From the NCBI RefSeq assembly GCF_012927205.1, contig NZ_JABBGC010000001.1, forward strand, positions 4,088,522-4,152,521: a DNA stretch of 64,000 nt. The letters are read 5' to 3'. A program made the translations under genes and the position numbers. The notes beneath the pieces are model-generated. The model saw only the letters and a list, made by a program, of their open reading frames with translations. It was not told the origin of the DNA and did no database searches. This stretch comes from Chitinophaga fulva. GTDB taxonomy: Bacteria; Bacteroidota; Bacteroidia; Chitinophagales; Chitinophagaceae. Of this stretch, positions 16,805 through 25,456 are shown piece after piece; the first letter of the stretch is position 1, and each line of letters opens with the position of its first letter.

Positions 16805-18697
16805 TCATTTTTGTAACAGGATCGTGCTTTGATACACTTCTCCGCTATGCGAAATTATTTTAACGTGATACCATCCGTTTGTGCCCTTTATCCGGAAAAT
16901 GTTGTTGTTCAGCCTGTTTCTACTCACTTCCCTGCCTTGCCCGTCGAATAGTAAAAGCAGGGCCCCGCTCAGGTCCTCTTTACTGTCGATTTTTACTTCC
17001 CCGCTGGTAGGATTGGGGAATAACCGGAGTGTTATTGTTTTTCCGGCCCGTGGTGTTACCAAGGCACTTTGTCGCAGGGCGCACGGGTTAACGGTAACCT
17101 TCACAGGGCGCCGTTGCGGGTAGTCGCAGTCAAATCCGGCAGTAACGTAGTACGTGGTGGTAGTGAGGGGATGTACCGTATAGTACTTACCGGTAAAGAG
17201 CAGGTTACCGCCGGAAGGGGCGTCATACCAGCGGATGGCGGAAAAGTCGGAACGTGGGTCAACCGCGTGCAGGGTTACGCTGTCACCCTGGCAAATACCG
17301 GCACTGTCCATGTCAGGGGTTGCCGGTCCTGCGAAACCGCCTTGCAGGAATACCTGGTGCACGGTGTCTGACAGGCAGTCGTCGGCTATCGCCTGCACAT
17401 AGAGTTCCACTTCCAGCGTGGAGTAGGCGATATGCGGAGGGATAATGATACGATTGTCATTAACGAGGTACCAGGTGGTATCCGCTACCGGGCCTAAGAA
17501 GCCGGAGTGCAGCACACGGACTTTATAGCCGTATCCCGGCTGATGGTTTTGTACGGCTATCACCTGGGTATCACATACCGCTGCCTGCGGTACGGAAAAT
17601 ACCGGGTCGGGTATGCTGTGTACGATGACTTTCACCGGTCTGCGCTGCGGATATTCGCAGCTAAAGGCGCCAGCTGCATAGTAGGTGGTAGTCGTATCGG
17701 GGAACACCAAAAAGTAGTTGCCGGCGCCCAGCCACTTACCGCCAACAGGTGCATCATACCAACGGACCACCATATCCGCAGATTGATTGCTGAAAGCGTG
17801 TAAAAAGGCATATCCTCCTTTGCAGATGGTGACGCTGTCGGCGTCCACGCTGGGCAGTCCTCCGCTGCCGCCAATATGATAAAGCTGTTTTACACTGTCG
17901 GAGGTGCAGCCGGTAAAGGGATTCACGGCCCGTACCACCACATTGACCGTAGCGCCCATAAAGGCAACGATACCAGGTACGGCGATGGTGTCCTTGTTTT
18001 TTACCGTCCAGGAGCTGTCTTTTACAACAGATCCGTCAGCAGCGGTATACTTAGCCTTCACCCGGTAGTCGGTTCCCTGCTGATGGTTTAACACCGGCAG
18101 TGACTGCGCGCCACATACCTGGCCTTGTGGAACACTGTATACAGGAGCAGCCGGAGTGCCGCTATGGTAGTAAGCGTAATAGACACGGAAGTCGTCCAGT
18201 AAGCCCAGTAGGCTGCTGCTCAGCGTGATTTTGACCCGGTCGAATGTTTGTTTGGGATGCAGCAGTACTTCCGCCCGGGTATTTCCCTGTAGCAGTCGCA
18301 GGATAGTGCTGTCTACGATCAGGGCGTCATTGTTAGCTGTATTGCCGTTGAATGTCTGCACCGTTACGCCCCGGAACAGGTTGGCGGAGAGCAGGGAGCT
18401 TCCGCTACCAATGCTGATGACTAAAGAATCGCAGCCGGTCGTACTGGCGGCAGGAAATATCAGCGTTTGTTGCACTGTCACGCCCAGCAGCCCGGCGGTG
18501 ATAGCAAAGCTGGAGTAGTCATCGTGATTGGCATTGACGGAATTGCCCGGGTTGATGACGCCACAGAGTATACAAAGCCCGGTGACGCCGTTCGTTTGGG
18601 TATTGGCGTAAGTTTGTGCCTGTGCTCCGCGTGGCAGCATACAGGTAATCCAGGCAATGAGCAGGGTTAATTGGAGCGGGTAAAATTTGATTTTCAT
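16805..18697 (-). CDS. Type IX secretion cargo with Ig-like repeats and T9SS type A sorting domain
   Basis: 630 aa with a signal peptide (cleavage near RGAQAQ). The first 190 residues form a beta-rich domain (SVNANHDDYSSFAITAGLLG, VQTFNGN). They are followed by repeated Ig-like modules with YSVPQGQVCGAQSLPVLNHQ and FSVPQAAVCDTQVIAVQNHQ. Two copies of the module I-C-x-G...RWYDAP-x-GG...TTTTYY...YPQRRPVKV follow. The end is a type A sorting domain (TLRLFPNPTSGEVKI ... GWYHVKIISHSGEVYQST), which directs the protein through the type IX secretion system to the cell surface. It is likely an adhesin-like or structural surface protein. It is monocistronic with a strong terminator. The type IX machinery itself is not encoded here. 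Confidence 0.88.
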   Translation of the reverse strand: MKIKFYPLQLTLLIAWITCMLPRGAQAQTYANTQTNGVTGLCILCGVINPGNSVNANHDDYSSFAITAGLLGVTVQQTLIFPAASTTGCDSLVISIGSGSSLLSANLFRGVTVQTFNGNTANNDALIVDSTILRLLQGNTRAEVLLHPKQTFDRVKITLSSSLLGLLDDFRVYYAYYHSGTPAAPVYSVPQGQVCGAQSLPVLNHQQGTDYRVKAKYTAADGSVVKDSSWTVKNKDTIAVPGIVAFMGATVNVVVRAVNPFTGCTSDSVKQLYHIGGSGGLPSVDADSVTICKGGYAFLHAFSNQSADMVVRWYDAPVGGKWLGAGNYFLVFPDTTTTYYAAGAFSCEYPQRRPVKVIVHSIPDPVFSVPQAAVCDTQVIAVQNHQPGYGYKVRVLHSGFLGPVADTTWYLVNDNRIIIPPHIAYSTLEVELYVQAIADDCLSDTVHQVFLQGGFAGPATPDMDSAGICQGDSVTLHAVDPRSDFSAIRWYDAPSGGNLLFTGKYYTVHPLTTTTYYVTAGFDCDYPQRRPVKVTVNPCALRQSALVTPRAGKTITLRLFPNPTSGEVKIDSKEDLSGALLLLFDGQGREVSRNRLNNNIFRIKGTNGWYHVKIISHSGEVYQSTILLQK

Positions 18698-18842
18698 GGG
18701 AGGATGTTTAAGGATGAATTGTATGGGATAACGTGCTTACAGTAAGGATTACTGTGTTCAAAGCTAGGGGTAACAGCTGTTTAAATATTGCAGGCGTGCA
18801 ACAGATACTTTATATTTGAATGTCTAATAAGACAAATTTTAT

Positions 18843-19499
18843 ATGGCCCGGCTATTGAGTTTATTCGTTTTATGCTTTTTCTGCGCGCTTCCTGGATACA
18901 GTCAGCATACAGAAGCAGTTTTTGGAGATATGGACATGTTTACCCTGGAGGGTATCAGGCCGTTGAAGCCGCCTTTCGTTTATCCGTACGTTATAATAAA
19001 ATCGCAGAACAATAACGAGAAAGATATTTCATATCATACAGACAGCAAGACGGTTAGAAGTTATCATTATGAAAAGATAGGCAACTACTGGCGGACGATC
19101 TACAGCCAGGTGGGAAATATTTCACGGGAATGTACATACGAATATGTAATGCCGGATAAAATTGTTAGCCTGAATTATTGGATCAACCCTAAAAATAAGG
19201 TCAGCTATCTGAAAGAAGTGTCTGTTTTTAAAAAATGGGAAGAGGAAAATTTCCTGATGGGCAAAGGCCTTACCATAAAGCCTGATGTTTCGCTTCCGGA
19301 CAGAGTAAGAGCACAAGCGTCAGGCGCTGTAGCCCAGAAAATTCAGATGAAGAATGGTGTGTTAAGGATGGAGAGAACGATTTATAACGAAAAGGGAAAA
19401 GAGATTCACCGCAATGTGACCTGTTACAGGATTGGTAACAAGTCTTATTTTGCCTGGCGGTACCTTTATGCTGATAAAGAGGAGATAAAGTGTGAGTGA
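18843..19499 (+). CDS. Hypothetical exported protein, 218 aa
   Basis: I do not recognise a family. The amino end is a signal peptide (MARLLSLFVLCFFCALPGYSQ). The mature part is rich in tyrosine, lysine and tryptophan (RSYHYEKIGNYWRTIYSQVG, VPD-like turns) and looks beta-rich. It could be one of the small periplasmic or outer-membrane beta proteins of unknown function in Bacteroidota. Only two cysteines remain after cleavage apart from the last residues (CTYEY and C near the end). It is divergent from the T9SS gene. The next gene starts 29 bp downstream on the same strand, so they may be co-transcribed. Confidence 0.7.
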   Translation: MARLLSLFVLCFFCALPGYSQHTEAVFGDMDMFTLEGIRPLKPPFVYPYVIIKSQNNNEKDISYHTDSKTVRSYHYEKIGNYWRTIYSQVGNISRECTYEYVMPDKIVSLNYWINPKNKVSYLKEVSVFKKWEEENFLMGKGLTIKPDVSLPDRVRAQASGAVAQKIQMKNGVLRMERTIYNEKGKEIHRNVTCYRIGNKSYFAWRYLYADKEEIKCE

Positions 19500-19528
19500 C
19501 AAAGTTTTGTTCTGTTTAATATTCACCC

Positions 19529-20011
19529 ATGATAAAAAGGACATTACTCATTTTAGCGCTTGCGATATCATTCGGTGTTGGTTTCGCATTCAATACAGTA
19601 TTGACCAATACAACCAAAAAACACATCAACATGAAACGCGTAACAGGCATCGGGGGCATATTCTTCAAATGCAACGACCCCGCGAAAGTCAGAGAATGGT
19701 ATAAAACCCATCTCGGTTTTGATACCAACGAATACGGGGCAAAGTTTGAATGGAAACAAAAAGAAGACTCAACACAGGAAGGATATACGCTGTGGACCCC
19801 TTTCGCCGAAAAGACCAAATACTTTGAACCTTCCGCTAAAGACTTCATGATCAACTACCGGGTGGAAAACCTGGAAGCGCTGGTAACAGAGCTGAAAAAA
19901 GAAGGGGTGACGGTGTTGGATAATATCGAAACGTACGATTACGGAAAGTTCGTTCACATTCTTGATGTAGAAGGGAATAAAATTGAATTGTGGGAACCGA
20001 CGGATAAATAG
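19529..20011 (+). CDS. VOC (glyoxalase/dioxygenase-fold) protein with possible membrane-targeting extension
   Basis: 160 aa as written. The conserved VOC domain begins at MKRVTGIGGIFFKCNDPAKV (residue 35; ATG at 19631). It continues through FEWKQKEDSTQEGYTLWTPF, NYRVENLEALVTELKKEGV and FVHILDVEGNKIELWEPTDK, with the carboxy-terminal metal-ligand glutamate in IELWEP. The 34 residues before it look like a signal anchor (MIKRTLLILALAISFGVGFAF). Either the protein is exported or the true start is 19631. Its function could be a glyoxalase-like lyase or a small-molecule binding protein. A terminator follows. Confidence 0.8.
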   Translation: MIKRTLLILALAISFGVGFAFNTVLTNTTKKHINMKRVTGIGGIFFKCNDPAKVREWYKTHLGFDTNEYGAKFEWKQKEDSTQEGYTLWTPFAEKTKYFEPSAKDFMINYRVENLEALVTELKKEGVTVLDNIETYDYGKFVHILDVEGNKIELWEPTDK

Positions 20012-20041
20012 TTTTCTCACACCTGTGTTTATTTTTGTTTT

Positions 20042-20067
20042 AAGGCGGCGATAGCTGCCTTTTTTTC
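20042..20067 (+). terminator. Intrinsic terminator after VOC gene
   Basis: AAGGCGGC and GCTGCCTT pair around a GATA loop and are followed by a run of T (to 20067). Confidence 0.75.
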
Positions 20068-20207
20068 ATATTACCAATGGATGCCTGGATGGCGTGCCTT
20101 GTAATGAAACGCAGTTCACAAAACAGGCATTCTGAATTGAAAGTCATTTTTTAATTTGTAATTAATTGATAGTGAGTTGAATACATATTTTTTGTTGTGT
20201 CGGTTTT

Positions 20208-20243
20208 AGCCTTGCAGGTGTGTTCACTTGCGAGGCTTTTTTA
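20208..20243 (+). terminator. Strong intrinsic terminator with no gene directly upstream
   Basis: AGCCTTGCAGGTG (20208-20220) pairs over all 13 positions (two G-U wobbles) with 20225-20237 and is followed by TTTTTT. The preceding 140 bases, after the VOC terminator, hold no credible ORF. The whole gene-free stretch 20012-20312 contains these two terminators and the promoter region of the next gene, and nothing else I can identify. Confidence 0.75.
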
Positions 20244-20312
20244 TATCTGAGCAGGTAGTATACCTGATTGTACAGGAATTCCCTTATTTTTGACGCCTGA
20301 CTAAAAGAATAA

Positions 20313-20858
20313 ATGGAGAAGGAGCAATATTTTGACATTGAAGCACCGATCATTCCCGGCGTAAGTCTTGGTGGTATTCAGCAGGGGATGGAGGTAAAAG
20401 GACTGGAGAAGATGTTTCGGACAGACCAGTACTTTGCCCGTGACAAGAAGATCAGCCTCATGACAACGCCTTCCTTGCGATATATAGAATACTGGTATAT
20501 GGGTGGTATTATCCGTCTGAAAGTAGATATCTATGATGGAAGGATTACCAATATTATTGCTACGAAAGGGTATCAGGGCACTGTTAACGGCGTGCTTCGT
20601 GTAGGCATGACGGTGCGTGAAGTGCTGCAGGTAGATGCAGGCTTTAGCTGCTATTCTCCTCCCGGCGGACTGATGAGCCCTAATTTCTTGGGTATCTGCC
20701 TTTATTTTACACCTAACTTCGACGCAGAAACCGACAGCCTGTCGGATTACATGGACCATAAGATCCTGGGCATCGGCCTGATCAATGAATTTAATGCAGA
20801 AGGAGACGATGTATATGTGATGTTGTATGGGTTAAACCATCCCCGGTTTAACGGTTAG
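20313..20858 (+). CDS. Hypothetical cytosolic protein, 181 aa
   Basis: I do not recognise it with certainty. There is no signal peptide. The pattern VSLGGIQQGMEVKGLEKMFR, RLKVDIYDGRITNIIATKGY and VGMTVREVLQVDAGF, ending in short acidic strands, is reminiscent of small immunity-like or SmpA/BamE-like modules that start with G-x-xxGM. The sequence has two such G-(V/I)-xxGM-(E/T)V motifs, at about residues 20-30 and 100-110, which suggests an internal repeat. The last four bases overlap the end of the convergent GNAT gene. Confidence 0.7.
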   Translation: MEKEQYFDIEAPIIPGVSLGGIQQGMEVKGLEKMFRTDQYFARDKKISLMTTPSLRYIEYWYMGGIIRLKVDIYDGRITNIIATKGYQGTVNGVLRVGMTVREVLQVDAGFSCYSPPGGLMSPNFLGICLYFTPNFDAETDSLSDYMDHKILGIGLINEFNAEGDDVYVMLYGLNHPRFNG

Positions 20859-21325
20859 TTTTTCAGTTCCATATCATAGCGGTCCAGTCCCGGTCCGTAA
20901 AAATCAGGCGTGACTTTCGTCACCGCAAATCCCATTTTCGCGAAGAAAGGAGCGGAGTGTTGTGTCGTGTCCAGCTGGATGGTGCATGCAGGGCATACTT
21001 CTTTAATGATGCTTACTCTGTACTGGAATAGTTGTTTGCCCCATCCTTGCTTGTGGTATTGCTGATGCAGCATTCCCCAGGTCATCACCGCGGTGGTTTT
21101 ATCCGGGCGGACGTAGTAGCCGCCGCAGCCTATTACCTGCCCGTTTGTTTCGATGACGAAGTAGCATTCGCTTTTATCTTTATCGGCCAGGTCACGTTGC
21201 GCTTGCGTATCCAGCCATGCGTCGAAGTCATTGAGTTCTTCCGGTGCGAAGAACCGCGGCATATTGCTGCGGAAGGCGTTGAGGCAGGCGTGTTTGTCGG
21301 CGGCGGTGTATGGGCGGATGGTCAT
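20855..21325 (-). CDS. GNAT family N-acetyltransferase
   Basis: 156 aa from the ATG at 21325 (MTIRPYTAADKHAC). The longer frame to 21391 would overlap the upstream gene and adds residues with no GNAT character. The acetyl-CoA site is MTWGMLHQQYHKQGWGKQLF (QGWGKQ loop). The carboxy end, SAPFFAKMGFAVTKVTPDFYG, is typical. The amino region, with VIETNGQVIGCGGYYVRP, is standard. The substrate is unknown. It starts 18 bp after the stop of the unknown 207-aa gene and is probably co-transcribed with it. Confidence 0.87.
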   Translation of the reverse strand: MTIRPYTAADKHACLNAFRSNMPRFFAPEELNDFDAWLDTQAQRDLADKDKSECYFVIETNGQVIGCGGYYVRPDKTTAVMTWGMLHQQYHKQGWGKQLFQYRVSIIKEVCPACTIQLDTTQHSAPFFAKMGFAVTKVTPDFYGPGLDRYDMELKN

Positions 21326-21342
21326 TTCATAAAGGTAGGGAA

Positions 21343-21966
21343 TTATGCCGGGACGTGCTGCGCTGCTACGTGGAGGAGTATGTCCTGGCATCTGGCGCCG
21401 AAGATGGCTTCTTCTTCCGGAGTGTTTGCGGGTGTATTAATAATGTCGCTGAATAGTTGTTGTAACGTGTTGTCGATTTTGCCGCTGCCGTACAGCCAGG
21501 ATTTTTCCTGTTCGAAGTTGTCGTGCCAGTGTTTGGTGACGTCGGATAGTTTCTCCTGCTTGAGAGCATCTGCTGTGAATTCCAGGCGTATGATTTCCTG
21601 TCTGCCCTGGGTGAGGATGATGGACGAGTATTCACTGCTGCCGTGGGTAATGCCGTATTCATTTGGTTCGAGGAGTACTTTACCCTGTTCTATGAAGCGG
21701 GTATACAGGGTTTTGTTGGGCGAGGTTTCGATGACTAGTTTTGGTTTTTGCTCTTTTATTAGCAGTGTTCTTCTTTTATCGGTGAAACAAACCATCCGGC
21801 GAAGAGAAATCCCCTTGTATTGTTTATCCTGGAAGAGAATTCCCACATCCTTGAAATGCAAAAAGTACGGTTGTTTGAATGGTTTAATGTGGCCACAGTA
21901 GAAAAATGGAACAGCCTTTTCACGGGTATATAAATCAGGTTCGGTTTCAGCAATTCGTAGTATCAT
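21343..21966 (-). CDS. Hypothetical protein, 207 aa
   Basis: I do not recognise a family. It has no signal peptide and no membrane helix. The central part has a beta-strand pattern (KGISLRRMVCFTDKRRTLLI, KPKLVIETSPNKTLYTRFIE) and GKVLLEPNEYGITHGSSEYS. The carboxy third is helical (KLSDVTKHWHDNFEQEKSWL). It could be an enzyme-associated or regulatory protein. The same-strand GNAT gene begins 18 bp after its stop, which points to a two-gene operon. Confidence 0.7.
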   Translation of the reverse strand: MILRIAETEPDLYTREKAVPFFYCGHIKPFKQPYFLHFKDVGILFQDKQYKGISLRRMVCFTDKRRTLLIKEQKPKLVIETSPNKTLYTRFIEQGKVLLEPNEYGITHGSSEYSSIILTQGRQEIIRLEFTADALKQEKLSDVTKHWHDNFEQEKSWLYGSGKIDNTLQQLFSDIINTPANTPEEEAIFGARCQDILLHVAAQHVPA

Positions 21967-22177
21967 AGTATGGACGTTTTTTTGATAGGGTGAAAAATAA
22001 CTATTAAGTTATGATACCAAACTGCTTGAATGGCCGCAGTAGTAAAAACTTAACATTGGCTATGTCGGTTTTTTGTAAAGGGTTTCGTGGAGGCGTGTTC
22101 TGTGGCATACTAGCAGTAGTATTGTCTAAATTGTATGATACGAGTTTTTGGTTGAATGCTTTAAAACCGCTTTTTAG

Positions 22178-23158
22178 ATGTCCGCTATCCATACTATTGA
22201 GTTTGTTATTGCCAACGCTCCCAATATTCATGTTGTCCCAACAATTGCTATTCCGGAGGAATATAAGCAATACATATATGATTTTGGAACTCCCCATTTA
22301 TTCAGATCTTCTAAAATAGACATTCTTTTGCACAGATATGAAACGAATGGCTCTTCGATTATCAATGCAATGTTTTTTGTTCATGAAAAATCTATCGTCG
22401 AAACGCAGGTGAGGAGTACGTTTCATGTATGCTCCTGCATGTTGCAGGGAACGGCAGAAATGCTTGTCAGAAACATGGGTAAAGTGCTTTTTTATCAGGG
22501 GCAGTTCTGTCTTTTTGAGGTAAAGCCGGAAAAGTTGTTGTTGTATTTTGAGCCGGGCGTTTACGAATGGCATGGCATGGCCTTTTCCCGGAAACAAATC
22601 AATGATTTGGCAGGGTTATCACCTATGTTGCATAAATGGACGACGCTTGTAGAGGGTGTTAAGTCCGTTGTTGTCAGCAAACATGCCGGTATTATTCAGG
22701 AAGATCTGGGTGGACGGATTAGGGAATTGAAGAGGATCAGGGTATTAGATAAACTAAAAGCTACATGGGTCCAGAACAAAATATTTGAGGTGTTGATTTT
22801 GGTAGTTACCTATTTCGAAAGTGAGCAACATTCTGATACAAGGAGTAGCGACTTTCTATTGTTTGCCGGTATTAAATCTTATATAGATCAGAATCTCGAT
22901 ATTCCACATACAGTGAGCGAATTAGCACATATGTATAACATCAGTGAATCAAAGATTAAGAAGGGCTTTTCTAAATATTATCAGATACCCATCAGTAAGT
23001 ACCTGGTCAAACAACGAATGGAAACTGCAGAAAGGCTTATCAGAGAATCAGGACTGAGTATGAATAAGATAGCCTATATGCTGGGATATGGCTATCCGGC
23101 TAACTTTACCCGGGAATATAAAAAATATCACGGAAAACTTCCGGGTGCTACCCGTTAA
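22178..23158 (+). CDS. AraC family transcriptional regulator
   Basis: 326 aa. Residues 1-215 form an unfamiliar sensor domain (PEEYKQYIYDFGTPHLFRSS, FHVCSCMLQGTAEMLV, FYQGQFCLFEVKPEKLLLYF) of the type in AraC proteins that sense small molecules. The carboxy-terminal double helix-turn-helix is clear: TVSELAHMYNISESKIKKGF followed by YQIPISKYLVKQRMETAERL and LSMNKIAYMLGYGYPANFTREYKKYHG. It stands directly upstream, in the same orientation, of the LanKC-like kinase/MauE/peptide locus and is the natural candidate for its local regulator. A 389-bp gene-free stretch separates them. Confidence 0.88.
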   Translation: MSAIHTIEFVIANAPNIHVVPTIAIPEEYKQYIYDFGTPHLFRSSKIDILLHRYETNGSSIINAMFFVHEKSIVETQVRSTFHVCSCMLQGTAEMLVRNMGKVLFYQGQFCLFEVKPEKLLLYFEPGVYEWHGMAFSRKQINDLAGLSPMLHKWTTLVEGVKSVVVSKHAGIIQEDLGGRIRELKRIRVLDKLKATWVQNKIFEVLILVVTYFESEQHSDTRSSDFLLFAGIKSYIDQNLDIPHTVSELAHMYNISESKIKKGFSKYYQIPISKYLVKQRMETAERLIRESGLSMNKIAYMLGYGYPANFTREYKKYHGKLPGATR

Positions 23159-23547
23159 AATTCCAATGTTAACTTTCCCCAAAAACCTAAAATGATAAGG
23201 TACTATTTCCAAAATGAATATTTTGTTATCTTTTTATTAAGGAACTTTATATTGTTAGCGTGATCTGCGGAAAAAATCAGAAAGCCCGAAAAGAAGAACC
23301 CAGCAACGTTATCAAAGTGGCCGTTAGTGTTTTTCCGAAGAGTACAGTACCATTAAAGATATGATCCAATAATTAGGATGAAAATGCTGAGAATAAAGAC
23401 TTGAAAAGATCTCCTGATCTTTTACAGGTTCGCTATGCCAATGGATGCATGAAGTAATCCCGATAAGTGATATTTAATAACTATGCCCGAATAAGATATG
23501 CCATCTGCTTGAATGGCAGGGGGCTTGTATTGCATAAAAGACTAAAT
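23159..23547 (+). promoter_or_regulatory. Long leader region before the kinase gene
   Basis: 389 bp without a credible gene. It is A/T-rich, holds a perfect hairpin (23404-23423), and probably carries the promoter of the kinase-MauE-peptide genes. A 23-codon frame from 23193 (MIRYYFQNEYF) is too short and unsupported to call. The longer in-frame start of the kinase (23467) lies in this stretch. Confidence 0.4.
23404..23423. repeat. Perfect 8-bp hairpin in the kinase leader
   Basis: AAAAGATC (23404-23411), loop TCCT and GATCTTTT (23416-23423). The arm ends in TTTT, so it could act as a weak terminator/attenuator or as an operator for the AraC protein encoded just upstream. Confidence 0.55.
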
Positions 23548-24936
23548 ATGATAAACGAATTGAAGGAAACACACAACCAGAATGTTGATCAGCAAAATGG
23601 TTTCCACCACCTGCTTGATGAAATGTCTATTCCTTATCAGGAGGACGAATTCTATCTCAATGTTGGGGAAATTCCGGGTGTTGACGGATGGGTTTTATTT
23701 CTGACTATGAAGACTGACTGTATCGACGATTTGATTAAACAGGTTTGTCCCATATTGTATGCGGCAAAGGTATCATTCAGTCTCATTAAGGATAGGGACA
23801 TCGCGGGAAGGAAAAATGATTTTTTGATGGGCCCTGACGAAGTAGGTAAAATATTGGTTGTGTTTACTATCGATGAACATACTACCAAAACATTGATTGG
23901 TCAATTAAATGAAGTGACAAGAGGTTTTAGAGGACCCTGTGTTAATAATACTATACGAATTGGGCAAATAATATACGTGACCCGTATTAAACATGTTGAA
24001 AAGCAAGATGTAAATGGTAATACATTCACAGAAATAAGGATAGATACCCCTAACGTTAAGAAATTGCCCTTTTATGTTGAACCGAAGTTTCGCTACTGGA
24101 AAACAAAAAGAATATTAAAGTGGCGTTATGTTCCCTTGATAATGCTGAACAGATCACCCAAAGGGGATTTGTTGAAATCTGTTGACCTAAAGGGGCTTAA
24201 ATTCAACTGGTGCTTTATTAAAGAAGGGAAATATCAAATGTTCGAAGATCGTTATGGGAGAACTATAAAAGAAAGGTTGCAATGGCAGGCAAAGGCATTA
24301 CAGGAGTTGGATGGTTACATACCTATCCCTAAGTTTATTGATTATTTCGAACAAGGGGAAGATAGCTACCTGGTTATGGAATTTCTCGAAGGTATTGATT
24401 TATATACCACGATTGAAAAGTTGTATCAAAGGAGGAATTGGAGAGATTTGCAGACTGATTTGCAGTATCAGTTACTGGAGTACTATCTGGAGGTTTTGGA
24501 GATAATGGCGAAAATGCACGCGGCCGGATATGCTCATAGGGACGCAACGGCAGCTAATTTTATGATTCTGAATTCTGGTGAAGTATATACTATTGATCTA
24601 GAGCTGTCATATAATTTCAGGAAAGAAGAACCGAAACGTCCATTTGGGTTGGGTGTTTTTGGCTACGTTTCTCCCGAACAGATTTTGCACCAAAACCCAT
24701 CGGCTAAGGAGGATATTTATGCCATGGGAGCGTTGTTGCTGCATGTCTTAACCGGAAAGCATCCGGGTACTTATCTTGATAAAGATGGTATGGTACGTAT
24801 ATCGGAAGTAATGAAGGCCGTTGAGGAGCCGGCCTTCCTCGAAATTATATTAAGATGTTTTGAAGAGAGTCCGCAGAAAAGGCCTGAGTTAGAAGAACTG
24901 AAACAGATGGTGAAAAAGTATGTTTCCAAAAATTAA
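23548..24936 (+). CDS. LanKC-like protein: synthetase N-domain plus kinase, no cyclase domain
   Basis: 462 aa from the ATG at 23548 (MINELKETHNQ). The in-frame ATG at 23467 adds 27 unlikely residues. Residues 45-150 resemble the amino-terminal domain of class III lanthipeptide synthetases (LanKC/RamC): LIKQVCPILYAAKVSFSL, EVGKILVVFTIDE and TRGFRGPCV. They lack the usual HVS and FKF motifs that I expect around the lyase site. Residues 210-460 form a protein kinase with the ATP lysine in FIKEGK (K225), HRDATAANF (D332, N337), IDLE (D350) and GYVSPEQ, all consistent with an active kinase. The LanC-like zinc cyclase domain is absent and the gene simply ends. The MauE gene starts 7 bp later. The protein probably phosphorylates a peptide or protein; that it acts on the peptides downstream is inference. 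Confidence 0.8.
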   Translation: MINELKETHNQNVDQQNGFHHLLDEMSIPYQEDEFYLNVGEIPGVDGWVLFLTMKTDCIDDLIKQVCPILYAAKVSFSLIKDRDIAGRKNDFLMGPDEVGKILVVFTIDEHTTKTLIGQLNEVTRGFRGPCVNNTIRIGQIIYVTRIKHVEKQDVNGNTFTEIRIDTPNVKKLPFYVEPKFRYWKTKRILKWRYVPLIMLNRSPKGDLLKSVDLKGLKFNWCFIKEGKYQMFEDRYGRTIKERLQWQAKALQELDGYIPIPKFIDYFEQGEDSYLVMEFLEGIDLYTTIEKLYQRRNWRDLQTDLQYQLLEYYLEVLEIMAKMHAAGYAHRDATAANFMILNSGEVYTIDLELSYNFRKEEPKRPFGLGVFGYVSPEQILHQNPSAKEDIYAMGALLLHVLTGKHPGTYLDKDGMVRISEVMKAVEEPAFLEIILRCFEESPQKRPELEELKQMVKKYVSKN

Positions 24937-24943
24937 TGATACT

Positions 24944-25372
24944 ATGAAAAAACAATTTTTAACTGAGGTAGCAGCTTTTGCTTATATCCTGCTTTTTTCT
25001 TATGCGGCTGCGGCTAAGTTGTTCAGGATAGATATGTTTGAATTTCAGCTGAAGCTGCAGCCATTTAGTCGCTCCTGGGTGCCTTTTTTAATGTGGGCCA
25101 TCCCCATTTCTTTGATACTAATCGTTTTGGTGTTGCTGTTTCCACGATACAGAATGATGGGATTGAAGTTGGGGACAGGATTGATGATCGTATTTACTGG
25201 TTATATCTCTCTGGCTAAGTTCGGTTACTTCAAGAATCCTCCTTGTACTTGTGCCGGCGTTGTTCCTAAGTTTACATGGGGGCAGCATTTATGGTTCAAC
25301 CTGTTTTTTTTGAGCCTGGGAGTGCTGGCCATCCTGATTCAGGTAAATAAAAAGAATTTAAAATTAAATTAA
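24944..25372 (+). CDS. MauE/DoxX-like redox membrane protein
   Basis: 142 aa from the ATG at 24944 (MKKQFLTEVAAF). Four membrane helices are visible, with the family pattern: a first helix YILLFSYAAAAKLFRIDMF, then FQLKLQPFSRSWVPFLMWAIP, and after helix 3 the redox motif PPCTCAG followed by FTWGQHLWFNLFFL. MauE-type proteins pass reducing or oxidising equivalents to periplasmic thiols, like a DsbD/VKOR substitute. It is tightly coupled to the kinase gene (7-bp gap) and precedes the Cys-containing secreted peptides. A role in making or breaking their disulfide is plausible. Confidence 0.82.
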   Translation: MKKQFLTEVAAFAYILLFSYAAAAKLFRIDMFEFQLKLQPFSRSWVPFLMWAIPISLILIVLVLLFPRYRMMGLKLGTGLMIVFTGYISLAKFGYFKNPPCTCAGVVPKFTWGQHLWFNLFFLSLGVLAILIQVNKKNLKLN

Positions 25373-25456
25373 GATACTCTTGCGCATGGTACAGAATTGC
25401 CGACCTGTTAAAAATACGGCAAATAATATTTTAATAACCTTTAAAAAATCAGATTT

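Noticed and set aside
20076..20153. 25-codon ORF before the orphan terminator
   Set aside because: Random-looking sequence without signal peptide or motif.
23193..23264. A 23-codon peptide before the kinase gene
   Set aside because: Too short, no ribosome site or conserved feature seen; kept as part of the leader.
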